The notes under the pieces: generated by a model
Databases searched by the model: none
Seen by the model: the letters and a program-made list of their open reading frames with translations, nothing else
What the model was told of the DNA's origin: nothing
In this document: in pieces, positions 32,560 to 45,869 of the stretch
How positions within the stretch are numbered: position 1 is the stretch's first letter
How the letters are laid out: every line of letters begins with the position of its first letter
NCBI GenBank assembly: GCA_050084985.1
Contig: JBITNC010000002.1
Coordinates: 38,812,001 to 38,876,000 of the forward strand
Direction of reading: 5' to 3'
Source of the DNA: Nageia nagi
Taxonomy: Eukaryota; Pinophyta
DNA: 64,000 nt
Translations under genes and position numbers: made by a program

Positions 32560-33870
32560 CCTAAGCTATAGGAGGACCCATCATTGTACCACCCATTCCA
32601 AAGATCTCTTGATCATAGTACATCCCCTATCCATGGTATCCTCTATCTCCATTATCTCCCCTATCACCCACTCCATCACTACCATCCCATTCTCTATCCC
32701 ATCCTCCACCATCAATGCCATTCCATCCTCCCCCATCACCACCATCACCTCCTCCATCCTTGCCATCACCACCACCTATAGTCACTACCATCACCACCCC
32801 ACCATCCCTGCCATCTACCCCATCCCTTCCATCTCTTCCTATTGGTGGAGGTACTACTACAAACCATCCAACCTAGTATTGATCATATGTAAGAATCGTA
32901 CCTACCTCCCTTTATACTTGCTATATAAAATTGATACCCCAAGCACATCTTATCTCAGCATTACCTATTAGATGACCTAGTAAAAATAGAAGTACTTCAC
33001 TTGTCCCACTGATTCTTGATCCATTTGGCTCTCAAAATCTTACCCATGTGTAAGCTATCCTCTACCCACCTTCACCCATCTAGATAAGGCCTCCACCTAA
33101 AATCCTATACATGCATCCTTGAGATAACCAACTTATAGAATGTCAAGCCCCTAGTATGGGGATGCCATCTCTTTAGCTCATAGTCCCTACCCCATATCAA
33201 GGCATAGGGTGCCTCTATGCATGCATCCTCCCATTCTACATCTACCTCTATGTGGTTGTCATAAGGTAGCATTATTGGCCTACCCATCTAGATATGCTCC
33301 CACCCTTAGATCTAGAGGATGGGGAGCATGCCATCCCTCATCATCATTGATGTTGAATATCTACCACCTTATGGTAAACCAACACCAACAATGCAGGTTG
33401 CCATGAAAAAATTGTACCATTCTCATGCATCCTCTAAAGCATGTCATATAGCTTCCATGGAAAGAGCACCTTGGAAGAGTCTGGGTAGATGTGTGTTGTG
33501 ATGTTGACCATCAAAAATACTAGTCATGCCTCATAGAGACTATCTCTATAGGTGGCCTTGTAGTCAAACCTACCTCTCCCCCATTGAAGATGCCACCAAT
33601 TTGCTTTGATAAGTCCCTCCATGATTTCTTAATGATCAACATTCACACCCACACCAATCATATGATCCCCCTCTATTAGGACCTTGAATATCTATCAAAC
33701 ATCCTTTAGAGTGATCATACACTCTCTAGTTAGTAGAATGAAGGTGTTGGTGGAGGTATCCCACCTCTCCACCAACACTATTAGATACCCACTATCGCAT
33801 GTCATTGGATCCATCATCCTAACATATCCAATCTTGATTGCAAAGAGACACTCCTAGTCGTCATTGCTAA
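32560..33870 (-). pseudogene. Plant mobile domain (PMD)-like pseudogene with Gly/Asp/Trp-rich tail
   Basis: Minus-strand translation near 33780-33690 gives ERWDTSTNTFILLTRECMI followed by TLKDV, which fits the PMD signature (RWxPxTHTFxLPxGExxITLEDV). Downstream come short related pieces, including LIKANWWHLQWGRG, FRWRPYLDG and MGKILRAKWIRNQW. Further on is a low-complexity tail (about 32840-32620) rich in GG, DG and WW, which on the plus strand is a run of CCATCACCACC-like units. Many stops interrupt it. PMD proteins occur both as host genes (MAIN, MAIL families) and inside plant transposons. No terminal repeats are visible, so I cannot say which. Assignment rests on one clear motif and weaker ones. 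Confidence 0.5.
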
Positions 33871-34006
33871 TCATCCTATATAGGAGGTCCTAGATGGACC
33901 TGAAGCGATGGTGCATATCAAATCACTCATGGATCTATCCAAAATTGTAAAAAAATAACTTTGGTTAGAAACACCTAGGGTTAGGACATTTTACTTCTTG
34001 GGCTTT

Positions 34007-34107
34007 GAGAAATGTAGGACCCCCTTGTGTTTCCAATAGAGAAATGTGGGGACCATTGTGTTTCCACCTAGGAAATGTCGAGACCCCTTATGTTTCCAAT
34101 TTCCCCC
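34007..34107. repeat. 32-bp tandem repeat, three copies
   Basis: Three diverged units of GAAATGT(A/G)GGACCCCTTGTGTTTCC start at about 34007, 34039 and 34071. Confidence 0.75.
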
Positions 34108-34504
34108 TTATTTGGGCCCTAGTATAAATTATTCATTTTACTCTTATATCTACCATTTGTCTCATCTAGTATTCTATCATGTTTCTTAGTTATTTTTACC
34201 TATTTTCCCCTAAATTTACCCTCCTAATCTTAATTTTCCTACTAAACCCCATTTATGTAATTAATTAACTTGAAAACTTAATTAAATATAGGATTAGTAT
34301 TCCCTTCGTTGATCACTCACCCTAAAAAAAATGAAAATGGATGCCTAAAAGCCATAAATAAGATGCCAAGGGTAGAGATAAGGAGTCAACATGTAAGTAG
34401 TGAACTCAAGAAGCATGCAAACTAGGGGCTCATATGTCACTTTCTAGGTCTCAGAACTATGTAGCAAGCAATAGAAAACTAGATCACATAAAATTGGAAC
34501 ATCA

Positions 34505-35065
34505 AAGGTGAGGTTTCTGTTAGCCACTATACCAATGTATATTTCCTTATTCTATTTGCAATTGAAGAAGATAGGGATTATGCTTTCCAAGGGGACCTTA
34601 TCTCTTTGTAGGTATAGATTATTTATGAAGCTATATCATTTCAATTTCAAACTAGGAGAGGAAAGCCCTACAGAAGCTCTAGTTTGGGTAAGACTCCTAG
34701 ATTACCATTAGGCCTATGGGATGAGGAGGTTATTGAATCAATTGGAAATTCCATAGGGGTATACCTATGTAGGTCTAACCACACACATGAATGAAAATCT
34801 CTTACTTATGCTAAAATTTATGTACATATGGACTTAGAGGCCCCTCAACTTGCTAACATGTTGATCAGTCTACTAGATGATGGATTGGAACATGAGCAAC
34901 TAATAAAAGTATTCCCTTTAGATGTAGGGTGTGCTCTGATTATGGTCATCTATCTAGAAGTTATCCACATGTTGTACCAAAAAGACCTAAATGTGAGGCT
35001 CCAAATGAAGGATTCCAATAGCCCAAGTGTAAGAATCATTCAGGTAATCAAATTTCTCATCTAGA
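34505..35065 (+). pseudogene. LINE ORF1, DUF4283 domain
   Basis: The frame from 34508 contains RLFMKLYHFNFKLGEESP and TEALVWVRLLDYH, the central block of DUF4283 (normally RPWxPxFNP...PVWVRL). After a frame change comes GMRRLLNQLEIPQG, then an acidic segment beginning MDLEAPQLANML. The nucleic-acid-binding zinc knuckle that normally follows is not readable. ORF1 proteins bind the LINE RNA. Several stops are present. Confidence 0.65.
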
Positions 35066-35599
35066 GACTGAAACCCCAAACTCAAGTAAGTCATAAGGTC
35101 CTTCTATGTCCATTCCAACACATAATAACTTTAACATATTATAGTCCATGCATCCACTCTAGGAGGTCATAATTTCTATCCACTCAATAGCCAAACCTTC
35201 TCCCATAGTTGATCTATAGATGCAAGAGACAAAGCCATTGGCTAATAATCATTTATTTTCCCTAGAACTTGCCAAAATAGTCACCACATTTGAATAACCA
35301 TCGTCACTGCAAGAAATGGATACAAGTATGATGGATAGCCTCTAAATTGAAGGATTCCAAAAAGGAACAACACTCAAACCAAAATACATTTCCTCAATTA
35401 AAACATAGAACTAGATCCCTCAAAATCAACCAATTAGACAATCCACAAATAAGTTTAAAGCAATGTATGTGGGTGTTCACAAAAAGAGAGTTCAACCCTA
35501 AGAAAAGGTAAATTTGCAACAAGCTACATGAGAAAGTATTAAGGATGGTTCCTAGTAATAGCTAGAATATTTGATTGATGTAAAAAGGTTAAATAGTCT

Positions 35600-36200
35600 A
35601 ATGATTCTCTCTTCATGGAACACTCGAGGTCTCCATTTCCCTGATAAAACTTGAATGGTAAGATCATTAATTCAATAAGAAAAACCTACTATATTACTAC
35701 TTGAAGAAACCAAATCATCTACTTTGAAAGTAGATAGATTTGATAAATTTGGGTACATAGCTTAGAAGAGGTTTCTCCATTCTATGGGATAGCAATAAAT
35801 TAGAATGCACCCTAAATTGCATGAAGGATTCATGGATGGCTATCCTTGTCAAACACCTAGACATCAATTTTTATTTTGGCCTAATAAATATTTATGCCCC
35901 TTAAAACATAGATCATAAAATTGAATGTTGAAAGAAATTGACCTCATGGTTAGTGACACATAGTGATCTACCTTTTGTAATAGGAGGTGACTTCAATGCC
36001 ATATGAAATGTGACAAGAAAGCAATGTGGTGAGAGAAGAATTAAAAGATGTGAAATGGAATTTAGCAAATTTATTATTGAAAACTAGTTATTTGAACCAT
36101 TTTATAATTGTCAAACAAATGCTCAAAGGATTTTAAAGTCCTCAAAAAGATTGATAGATTCATGTTCACTTCACACTGGTTTGCATAGGGATCTTTTATT
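35600..36200 (+). pseudogene. LINE endonuclease (EEP fold)
   Basis: It begins SSWNTRGLHFPDKT (usual SWNVRGL), then ILLLEETKSS with the catalytic glutamate in the (Q/E)ETK block. Later come INIYAP and LPFVIGGDFNAI, where GDFN is the canonical catalytic block. Stops and frame changes occur throughout. The domain nicks target DNA during LINE insertion. Confidence 0.85.
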
Positions 36201-36829
36201 TAGTCAGAAATGTTAATGCTAGGCAGCTTAGATCATATTACAACTTTAACAATAGTGGAGATGCACAACAAGAGAATAGGATCCCCCTTCAAATTTGAAT
36301 TTATGTAGCTTCAACATGAATCTTGTATAGCACATAAATGTATAGGTTTTTCAGCCAAAATGAAGAAACTAAAGGAGAAGATGAAGAGTTGGAATAAACA
36401 ATCCTTTGGAAATATAGTTGAGAACCATAATAACATAGAACAAGAACTACATATGGTGGAGAAAAGATTACAACATGAACAAGAAATACCTCTTATTTAA
36501 CAAGAATAATTCTTTCTTCAAAAATTAAATGGCATCCATCATTAAGAGGAGATTTTTGGAAAGTAAAAGTCTAGAGTGCACAGGTTAAATGAAGGTGACC
36601 GTAACACCAAATATTTCCATGCCATGACATGTCTCACTGGGTTGTCAATCAGATAACCAAGATGTGTAAGGATGATGGGCATATCCTTTCTTCTCATAAG
36701 GAACTCAAACATTACATCATCTCTTTCTTTAAAGACCTTTTGATCAAGGAAGAAACCAATAGATGGGATGCTCAAGATTAGTTCTTGAACACTTTACCAA
36801 AATTAATATCCTTAGATCAAAATAAGATG

Positions 36830-37720
36830 CTCACTAACCCAATATTGAAAGATGAGGTATTTTTGGATATCTCCCACATGAAGAGCTTTAGTGCACTTGG
36901 CCTAGATGGTTTCCCCCTAGTATCTACCAGCACTTCTAGTTGCTACTAAAAGATGATCTTATGGAGGTAGTGAGAGAATATTTTCATTCTAAATAAGCAT
37001 TATGTAGTTTAAATCATACATTTCAAGCCTTAATCCTTAAGGTTTTAGACATTGATGCTATTGAGGCATTCCAACCTATTTCCCATTATAATAGTGTCTA
37101 TAACATAATATCTAAAGTAGCAGCTAATAGACTAAAAATAGTGCTCCTAGATATAATATTAAGTGAAAAAAGCTTTCATTAAGGGAAGATAACTCATGGA
37201 TAGTCCTATCCTATTTCAAGAATTGATACACTCTCTCAACATATCTAAAAATAAAGGTTTCCTGATGAAACTAGATAAGAAAACATCTTTTGATCAAATA
37301 AACTAGTGCTTCTTAATGCAAATGATGGACAAACTTGGCTTTGAAGAATCATGAATTCAATGGATATATGTACTTATAAGCAACCCTTGTTTCTATATCC
37401 TAATCAATGGTAGTGCTCATAATTTTTTCAAGAGTTCCTAAGGCCTACACCAAGGAGATTCTTTCTCCCCCTACTTATCATAGTTGCTGAAGCCATAAGT
37501 AGAGGCTTGAAGCACCTCCAAATCACAAGGAAAATTAGATGTCTATCCTTATCCATGATTTGCCCTCTTGTGAAACACTCCCAATTTGCAGATGATAGCA
37601 TTCTTGCTATTTATCCCTCAATCCAAGAAATCCATATGCTTAAGATTCTTTTCATTTCTTATGAGTTGGCTTCAAGATAGGTAATTAACTATTCAAAATT
37701 GAATTTGTATGATCTAAATC
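36830..37720 (+). pseudogene. LINE reverse transcriptase
   Basis: Ordered blocks are GFPPSIYQHFWLLLKDDL-like, AFQPISHYNSVYNIISKV (usual FRPISL), GFLMKLDKKTSFDQIN (usual LKxDFxKAFDxxNW), FYILINGSAHNFFKSS, GLHQGDSFSP (usual GLRQGDPLSP) and the active site QFADDSIL at about 37582-37602 in place of YADD. Multiple stops are present, some at positions expected to be tryptophan or glutamine. Confidence 0.9.
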
Positions 37721-37999
37721 TCACTTCCATATTTTTAAGATGATTATCACAGCTCTTTGAAATGTCCATTAACTCTTTGGCTAGATCCTATATAGGACTT
37801 TTGCTCTTACAAGGGGGCCAAATTAGAAATTTTTGGGATAGAATGATAGCTAAATTCTCTTCCAAGCTAGCTAATTGGAAAACCAAATGGATCTCTTTAG
37901 CTAGTTGGCTAACTCATATAAATTAGGTTTTAAGTGCTCTACCAATTTTCTAGTTGGGAGTCTTTTGGGTCCCCTCTAAGATTCTCATCAAACTAGAAT

Positions 38000-38900
38000 A
38001 GATTATGTGGAATTCTCTCTAGAAAGAAGTTTAAAAGCTAAGAAAATCCATTTAGTTGTTGAGGAGGTGGTGTGCTTAGACATGAGTAGTGGTGTCTTTG
38101 GCATTCACCAACTTAGGGCTATGAACATAGCCTTACTAGGTAAACTGGTTTGGTGCATCTTCTCAAATCATAGATCACTTTGGAGTATAGCACTAAGAGC
38201 CAAATACTTGGATGATGATTAGCTGAACCATATCTTCACTATGGTTGATACTCCAATTGGCTTTATGATTTGGAATGACATCAAAAGAGTCAGATCAAAG
38301 ATAGTTAGCTTACTTAAATGGAGAGCTATTATAGGAAATAGAGTAAACTTCTGGTAGGATGCATGGTTGTTATCCTTCCCACTCTCAACCTCCAAAAAAT
38401 ATAAGAATTTACAAAAAATTCTAACTTAGAGATGGGGTGAAATGCTAAACAACTACTAGGAATGTTATGATTACAATGAAATAAGGAAAAAAATTGGAAG
38501 AAGTTGGATCCAATCCCCCCAAACTTAGACCATAAAAAATCAAAGCTGGAATCTCTTCTTCTATTATATCATCTCAAAAAAGATGGAGAAGATCATGTAG
38601 TTTTGTTTCTACACCCATTAAGAATCTACTTAGTGAAGTTGGCTTTCAAAGCACTCTCCTCCAACATTTCCCATAAGTTCCTCCTTATAGTTTGGAAATG
38701 AGTTTGGTCCTCCAAAGCTTGGCCAAAGGCCAAATTTTTTTATGGGTTGCAATGCATAATAAAATATTTTCAAGAGAGAAACTACATCAACACAACTTGC
38801 CTGAGATCTCTACTTGTATACTTTGTGGTGAGGCTCCTATGATAGGATCCCATCTTCCTCCATTTCCATTTTGCTATAGAATTATGGACCAAGTTTTTTA
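38000..38900 (+). pseudogene. LINE C-terminal region with zf-RVT domain
   Basis: 38007-38222 carries the conserved post-RT segment (GVFGIHQLRAMNIALLGKLV, usual GGLGIxxLxxxNxALLxKW). 38692-38900 carries the zf-RVT domain: FLWVAMHNKIFSREKL then ISTCILCGEAPMIGSHL, with the CxxC pair and the histidine visible. Confidence 0.8.
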
Positions 38901-39692
38901 CTTTATCATCTACTCAAATGACCCTCTCTCTATCACTAGGAGACCTTATGCAAGTATGGCATCTCCCAACACACTCAAAAGTTCTACCCACCATCTGGTA
39001 TGCATTTTTGGCTATGGTACTATGGAATATATGGCTAGAATGCAACCAATAAATATTCAATAGAGTCTAATCCATGGATAAAAAAATTTGGGCCAAGATT
39101 GGAACCCAAATGAGACATATATGGGAGGTAGATGTTAGTAACCACTCCATTCCTCATAAAGAATTACAAGCTCTAGAACAATGGAGCCTAGGACTCAATG
39201 CCTAGTGCTTTAGTCTGAATAAATAGGGAATCCAACATGAAGGACTTTAGATAGCAATTTTGTGATCTATGGTAATGGACCATATTTTGCTTGTCAAGAT
39301 GGTGTATAATTTTGTTATAGAGGCATATCAGCAAGTCAAGTCTACTCAAACTAAATAGTCTCATAGAAGGGGAGGTAGGGTGGCTAGAAGAAACTTATAA
39401 GCAAGTTTGGATTCCTTGACATTGGCATGCTAGCTCAACACAAGATCATCTATAACTCTACAATCAAATCATTTTCTACTAGGATTTGGATAGAAAACTT
39501 AGCTCTTTGAATTTAAAAACAAAAACCTTTTAGAGGATCATAGTTATATTTAGCTTTTTATATTTCAAATTTGGAGTCAAAGGTCCCTATGATTTCTTCT
39601 ATGTTCTATTATAGAGAAGATCTCTGGACCAAATTTTTGTATGCCATGTAACTCATAACCATTTTAATACAAATTTTTAACTACAAAAAAAA

Positions 39693-42600
39693 TTATGTTT
39701 GATCATTTACTTTGTATTATCAAAATATTATTATATTTTTGCTTATTAATGTTCATCACATTAATATGACTAATTTATTTATTATCTATTTTGCAAGAAA
39801 ATAGCTGGATAGATCTTACACCTGACCCTACCATGTCATTGATTATTCATCTAGTAGGAAAATAATAAAATCTAAGACTCAAGTCATTGATTGATGATTT
39901 ACCAGTTATGCTTCAAATATTCTTAGTAAACAGAAAAAAACAAGAGAACTAAATGGATATGTTCCCAATTTGTCTCCAATAAGATCCAATTTGAATTCAA
40001 TCAAAGATCAATAAATAAATAACCATATTAAGCTTGAAATTCATATGGATTCTAGATTAATAATTTGGCATGGCTAAGAAATCTATAAAAGTAAGCTTCC
40101 ATCTCTATTTTAAGGCTAGAAACTAGTGCAATCATTGAGCTTTGAATTTGTTGATTCCTAAGTCATGGAAGTGATTAATATCAAAGCTACTACATCCAAC
40201 AATCTCCCACAAGCATCTAAGAAGAGTGATTGGGAAGCATTGATCTTGGGGTAAGATGGAAATAAATCATTTCAATATTTGTTCCTCCTATTAGACCAAA
40301 AACATACCCATCACATTTCTTGATCTTACTTTCATGTTATATTTCTATAGTAGGCTTATCTCATCCTATCATGTGTACTAACTTTTGAATCTTTTCCTCT
40401 ATTCTTGTAGGTTGCAAAATGCCTAAGGTATCTATGTCTTAATAGAGAAATGCCCCCATGTTGGAAAATTGCCACTGCACTTTAGAAATGCTTAAGTTCA
40501 TTATGTTTGGATAGTAAAGACTATTTAGCCTCATCTGGGGATCCATTCAATTGCATCATGTATCATCATTATAAAACAACATCATTTGGCAATCTATGGT
40601 GTTGCTTAATACCACCTTGAGCTAGTTACATATGATCATTTGAGCTTTTAATTCAAAAGGAGGGCTTGAAGAATCCTCCTTGTGGGATTTTAGTCAAGTT
40701 TGTTTTGTAATTTTTGCTTATAAGCTTCGATCTAACCTACATATACTAGTTAAATGTTTAGGTTTAAGTGATCCTAAAAGGGATCACTTTTATTTAAAAT
40801 AATGGCTTCAAGTATTACAGTTTCAACTCCATTAATGGTGTATAGGGATTCAAAAACTATACAATCAATTTCAATATCATAGATGAGGGCTTTGTAATTG
40901 ATATGTTACATATTTTTTTTGCATCCTTTATAGTTTCTCTTAGTTGGCAATCAAATCTTGTATTGGCTTAAGGAACATAACTTCATTGCTTATTTCATGA
41001 GGATAATTTCATGCATTTTTTATATGACATGTACTCACCATCAAGATTCTTTGTGATAATTTTTAAGCAATCAAGGCATCATTATCTCATCTAATGCATT
41101 GCTTCTCACATGTAGACTACATCTCATTCTTTATCATGATACTTTCTCTAGTTTGGATAGCCAAGCGATGACCCAACATAGCCAACACCTTGCAGTAGGT
41201 TATTTTATGCCTTCCACTTATATAAAAGCTAAGTATATACCATGCAATTAAGCTACAACTTAAGCAAGGCGCATTATACATTCCTCTTATAAAATGGTGC
41301 AAATCTAATCAAATATGTCTATGTGAGACAAAGTTGCCCATGTCATGTTCATGGTTATAGACGAAGTAGCTTAAGAGGAGGAGATCTATAAATCCATTCC
41401 CTACATTATCAATTTTTTTTATATTTATAAAACTATGATAAAAGTAGTTTTTATAATTCTAAAATTATAGGGGTATTTTTGATATATTATGTTAAAATAT
41501 AGGGGTATTTTATATATTTTCCCTTGGTTTTATCATGTTTAACATGTATGCTAGATGTGTCCATTAAAAAATGCACTATTTTGTATATTAGAAATGTCTA
41601 ACATTTGGAATCTTTATGGAAAATCATAGATTCTCTTTTACCTTCATAAGAATTTTGTAATTTACCATATTAGGAATTCCATGTTTTATGTTTTAGATTC
41701 CATCCTCTCATTTGGTTTATTTTTTAGATGTCTATTATGTATAAAACTATTTTATTTTATTTTATTCAAAATTTACTATATTTTTTATTTTTGATATTTA
41801 ATTTTTTTATGAGTAATAAAGGATTTAATAATATTTCATATTTATAAAAATTATAGTCATTAGTAGATTTTAATATTTTAGAATTCATAATCATATGATA
41901 TTTTCACAAAGCTCTAACATCATCATTATAAGGTTTACAATGTTCACTACATTCTTATATCATTATTGCTTAATTTTTAAATACTCAATGAAAGAATTAA
42001 TTAATTAATATTTCATTGATATTTTAATTTTTTAGATTATTGAAGTTTATTGTATTTTTAAATAAAAAATTATTTTATATATTTATGTAATTTATGTAAA
42101 GGAATTTTTTTTAGAGAGACCCAAAACTATATTTACAAAAAAATGATATTCAAAATATTACATATGAGATATATTTTATACATTCACCATATTGATTATT
42201 AATTTACTAATCCTAAGTATCTTTTCTTATACAACCACCATTCAATTATAGTAGTAAAAGTAAATATAAGGAATTTGGTATAGATTGAGTCTAACTAATA
42301 TGAAATTGGATCAAAATCTTGAAAAACCTTTATGTGGTCAAAGAAAACTCTTTTCATGATTAGAAAAATGACTTCTATGTCTAGAAAACCCTTATCATAG
42401 GTAGGAAAACCTTTTTTGTAAGCATAAAATGCTTGTCATAGGAATATATTCTAGAGTATGAAAAAGCACATGTTGGGGTCCAATAATTATTTTTTGTGAT
42501 GCAAGAAACCTTTTACATACATAGTCATATTTGTGGTATGATATTCAATATTTAAAACCTTATAAGAGAACAACATCCCTTATGCTAACATCATCAACTT

Positions 42601-42903
42601 CATGGTGTGATGCTTAGAGATGAAGATCCTACTAGAGTGCAACATACCTTATGTTAATATCATTAGCTTAACAACACCACATTCAATGGTTAAGTTCTTC
42701 CAAAATGCCACATACTATATCATCTTCATAGTACAATAGTGCAATTAAAGGACCAACATTGGTGTTAAAGGTTTGGTCATGCAAATTATCACATGATAAT
42801 GCGGTTAAAGATGTAAGAGTCATTGATATTCACCTAATAGCATTGTAAAAAATCATACATGTATCAAAAAGGGCATTGAAGAGGCTAGAGGAGTGGAAAC
42901 ATT
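39693..42903. other. AT-rich intergenic sequence
   Basis: No gene is recognised. A segment near 40080-40250 looks like retrotransposon leader sequence (a TATAAAAGTAAGC stretch followed by a purine-rich region), but I could not find ends or coding blocks. Confidence 0.35.
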
Positions 42904-43688
42904 TGTAGATATAATATCCCTAATTTTACCATCTCATTCATACTCATCACTTGGGTGAAACATTTAAGAGTTATTTTAATATTTTTTTCACTTTAATTTG
43001 TCCTTTTGATATAATTTTATATAATTTATAGTCCCATGAAGGGGCACTCCATGTGCGATTATATTTTTCATATTCTTGGCAAGTTGGGTTGGCCAAGTAA
43101 TATTTATAATTTATATTTTCTAGTCAAAATAGGATGACCATATTGGAGATGATGTTTCATGATGTTTAATCATGAATAAATGTAAGAGGATTACACCACT
43201 TTTAGGCATCATTGGAGAACTTTAATCTTTGATATTTTAACTTAGGATTGTACCCTTCTAACCCTTCTAATATTTAGGGATTTTCCCAAAATCTTAGGAG
43301 TTGCATTTGATCATCTTGAAGACTTCATCCTTTGTCATTTTAGATTGTAGCAACTTGGATGAACATTTGCATAGGCCTAGAGCAGTTCACTACTTTCAAC
43401 ATATTTTTGATGATGATATTTGTATGATATAGTGGATATATTTGCATATTTTTAGTTATATTTACCCTATAAGTAGGGATGTCCATATTTGGGCATTCTA
43501 TATTGTATATTTCATGGTTTATTTGAGTTACAATGCTATCCTAATTATTTTGGAATAATTATATGATGAAGGATAACATTTGTTAGGTTTTTAATATTAA
43601 TTTTTAAAATAAATTATAGATCTAATTATGTATGGTTAAATATTATTTGTAAGCTAAAAAATACTATACTTATAATTTGGGATATTAT
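42904..43688 (+). repeat. 5' LTR of the Gypsy element
   Basis: It starts near TGTAGATATAATATCCC and stops just before the primer binding site. The partner starts TGTAACATTCCC, so this copy appears to have a few extra bases near its start. Confidence 0.8.
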
Positions 43689-43779
43689 GTTGGTATTAGA
43701 GATGGTTTTTGCTATCTCATGAAGGTATTTTATGCAACATTAGTACCATTTGAGTAGTAGATAAAAAGATAGCCCTAAC

Positions 43780-45130
43780 CAACCAGTATAGTCACTAGAT
43801 CCATCTATTGATATGTCAAATCATCACATTGAAATAGAAGAGCCAAGAGATCCCAAATTGGAGTAAAGATGAGTTAAAGCATTGGAGGATTCCAATTTAA
43901 CACTACATAAGGATTAAATAAATATTTATAGAATGTTGAATTAGATAGATAAGTTGTTACACCTACAATAACCTCCATAAAAATAAGAAGAGAGCTTCAC
44001 TTAATATGGAATTTTGCATCCACAACCAAATTAGGTTCATACATAATGACAACAAAATCAAGGGAGTGAAAAATTTGTTAGACATACTCAGTCTCCATTA
44101 CCTAGACCAAAAAACCCATATTTTTGTAAAATATGAAGTTGATCTAAGTCATATAGTTTAGGGTTTAGATACATACTTAATGATGTATCAAGGTAAGAGT
44201 GATGAGTTCAAAAATTATTTTACTTTTGAGAGTTATGTCAATATTTTGGGAAAGAATATTGATAAAGATAGTAAATATTATGATATGAAACATTTGTAGA
44301 AAATGCAAGTTCCCATGTTCAATGGTAGGAATATGTTGGTTAGGGCATGGTTACAAAAATTACAAATATATTGCATCCTTTTCCCTATTTCTAAGGAATA
44401 TGTGGTTCAATTTGTTGATCTTTACCTTGAAAGCATTGCAAGTGATTGGTGGCATTGAATGGTCTCACTACACTAGGCCATGGAAGGTTCATTACCTTTG
44501 ATGAATTTAGTCAAAAGGTTTTGGATATATTTTAGAGGAAATATGAAGAATATTTCTTTAGATATTTTTCCAATCTTCAGCAAAGAACTATGATTCACAT
44601 GTATGTTAATGAATTCTAGAAAATTTTCTTCATGATGCCAAACATTTTAGAGAGGAGAGTGAATTTACTTTTTGACTAGAAGGTTTGATGGAGCCATTGA
44701 AGGGTTTGATAAAATCATTTGAATCTCTCATATTACATGATATGATTATAAGGGTTTTATCCCTTGAGTTAGCAATACTTACTTGATCTAGAGTTTTGGT
44801 CCCACCACCTAAATCTAGTATTGCAGAATAATCAAGATTGTATATAAGAGAAGTACATTATAGAGGAGAGATTTTTCTACCTCAAGAAGGAATCATCCCT
44901 TTGGAAAAATGATGCACCTTCCAAAAAAATGTCCCCTACTTGTGGCACATGAAAGTAGTCTTAATGAAAAACAAAATGAGCTAAGAAGGAAGAAATTATA
45001 TTTTGACTGCAAAAATACTTGGAGATCAGGTCATCATTGCCAAAGTAAGGGAAAAATGTATTACTTTAATTTCATTTTAGAAGGATATGCATTAGAAAAT
45101 GAGATTAGGTATAATGAGGAGCATGATTTT
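43780..45130 (+). pseudogene. Gypsy gag with zinc-knuckle remnant
   Basis: The frame is heavily stopped. Readable pieces are ITFDEFSQKVLDIF and RKYEEYFFRYFSNLQQRTM (capsid C-terminal region, about 44490-44600), then EKQNELRRKKLYFDCKNTWR and SGHHCQSKGKMY (about 44955-45060). The latter is a knuckle-like CxxC...HxC segment in which the first cysteine (usual LCFxC) reads tyrosine. Confidence 0.75.
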
Positions 45131-45180
45131 TAGGAGAAATAAAATAGGGCTCTTATTGTTCCAAACTCAAACCCAAACAC

Positions 45181-45645
45181 AACCCCAAATGTAGGAAAAA
45201 TTACTTTATTGAGTGATGAAAATAGATTTTTCACCATCAAGGTGTCAGGAGAAGTGTTGAGAGAGAAGGTGATTGTATTGATTTATGGTGTGGAAACCCA
45301 AAACTTCATAGATGTGATTTTTATCAAAAAGAATAATTTAACATAGAATCATTTTATAGATTTAATTTGGCTAGCATAAATGGAAGTATTATGCCATGCA
45401 ACAAATTTGTGACTAAATTGAAGGTGAATTTTGGTAATTATGCAGTTAAAGATGATTTCTTTATGTTTCCATTAGGGGTGTCCCATATTGTATTGGAGTA
45501 CAATGGTTATTCTCATTACGAGACTACATCACAAATCATCAAACCCTATAATTTAAATTCAAGAGCTTTGGGCATGATATTATATTATAAGGAATTAAAG
45601 AAAATACAACTCAACATGTGTCAATCAAAAGGATGGAAATGATAC
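45181..45645 (+). pseudogene. Gypsy protease
   Basis: The frame around 45265-45320 reads VLIYGVETQNFID, corresponding to the retropepsin motif ALVDSGATHNFID. The catalytic aspartate is replaced by tyrosine. The following part (from 45367) continues the domain with CNKFVTKLKVNFGNY and FPLGVSHIVL. Confidence 0.75.
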
Positions 45646-45869
45646 TCATAAAGGATGAATTAGTTTAGGTTGCTATCATCTTCTTGTTAAAAGGTACATC
45701 TTATTCATTTAAGTGTCTTTCTCATCATTTAGATTTTAAATTTTATTGGATAGACATAGTACAAATTTTAGATATATGCATAGGAGTTTCCCTACCAATA
45801 GAAGATTTCAACATGTGATTGAGATAGAACTAGTAACAAAATCAATCATGGTTACCCATTATAGGCACC

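Larger units (their letters stand above)
34505..39692 (+). mobile_element. Non-LTR retrotransposon (plant L1-type LINE), nearly full length, decayed
   Basis: The order is ORF1 DUF4283 region (34505-35065), endonuclease (about 35600-36200), reverse transcriptase (about 36830-37720), a post-RT region and zf-RVT domain (38000-38900), then a 3' untranslated tail ending in an A run at 39685-39692. The last bases, TTTAATACAAATTTTTAACTAC then A(8), follow the usual end of plant LINEs. Every domain is interrupted. The 5' end is unknown, and no target-site duplication was found by eye. Confidence 0.85.

Noticed and set aside
32549-32971. Long Ser/Ile/Thr/His-rich plus-strand frame
   Set aside because: It is produced by the CCATCACC-type low-complexity tract; the opposite strand fits the PMD-like tail better.
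45367-45642. Separate small gene inside the Gypsy element
   Set aside because: It is the continuation of the protease region in the frame after an upstream stop.
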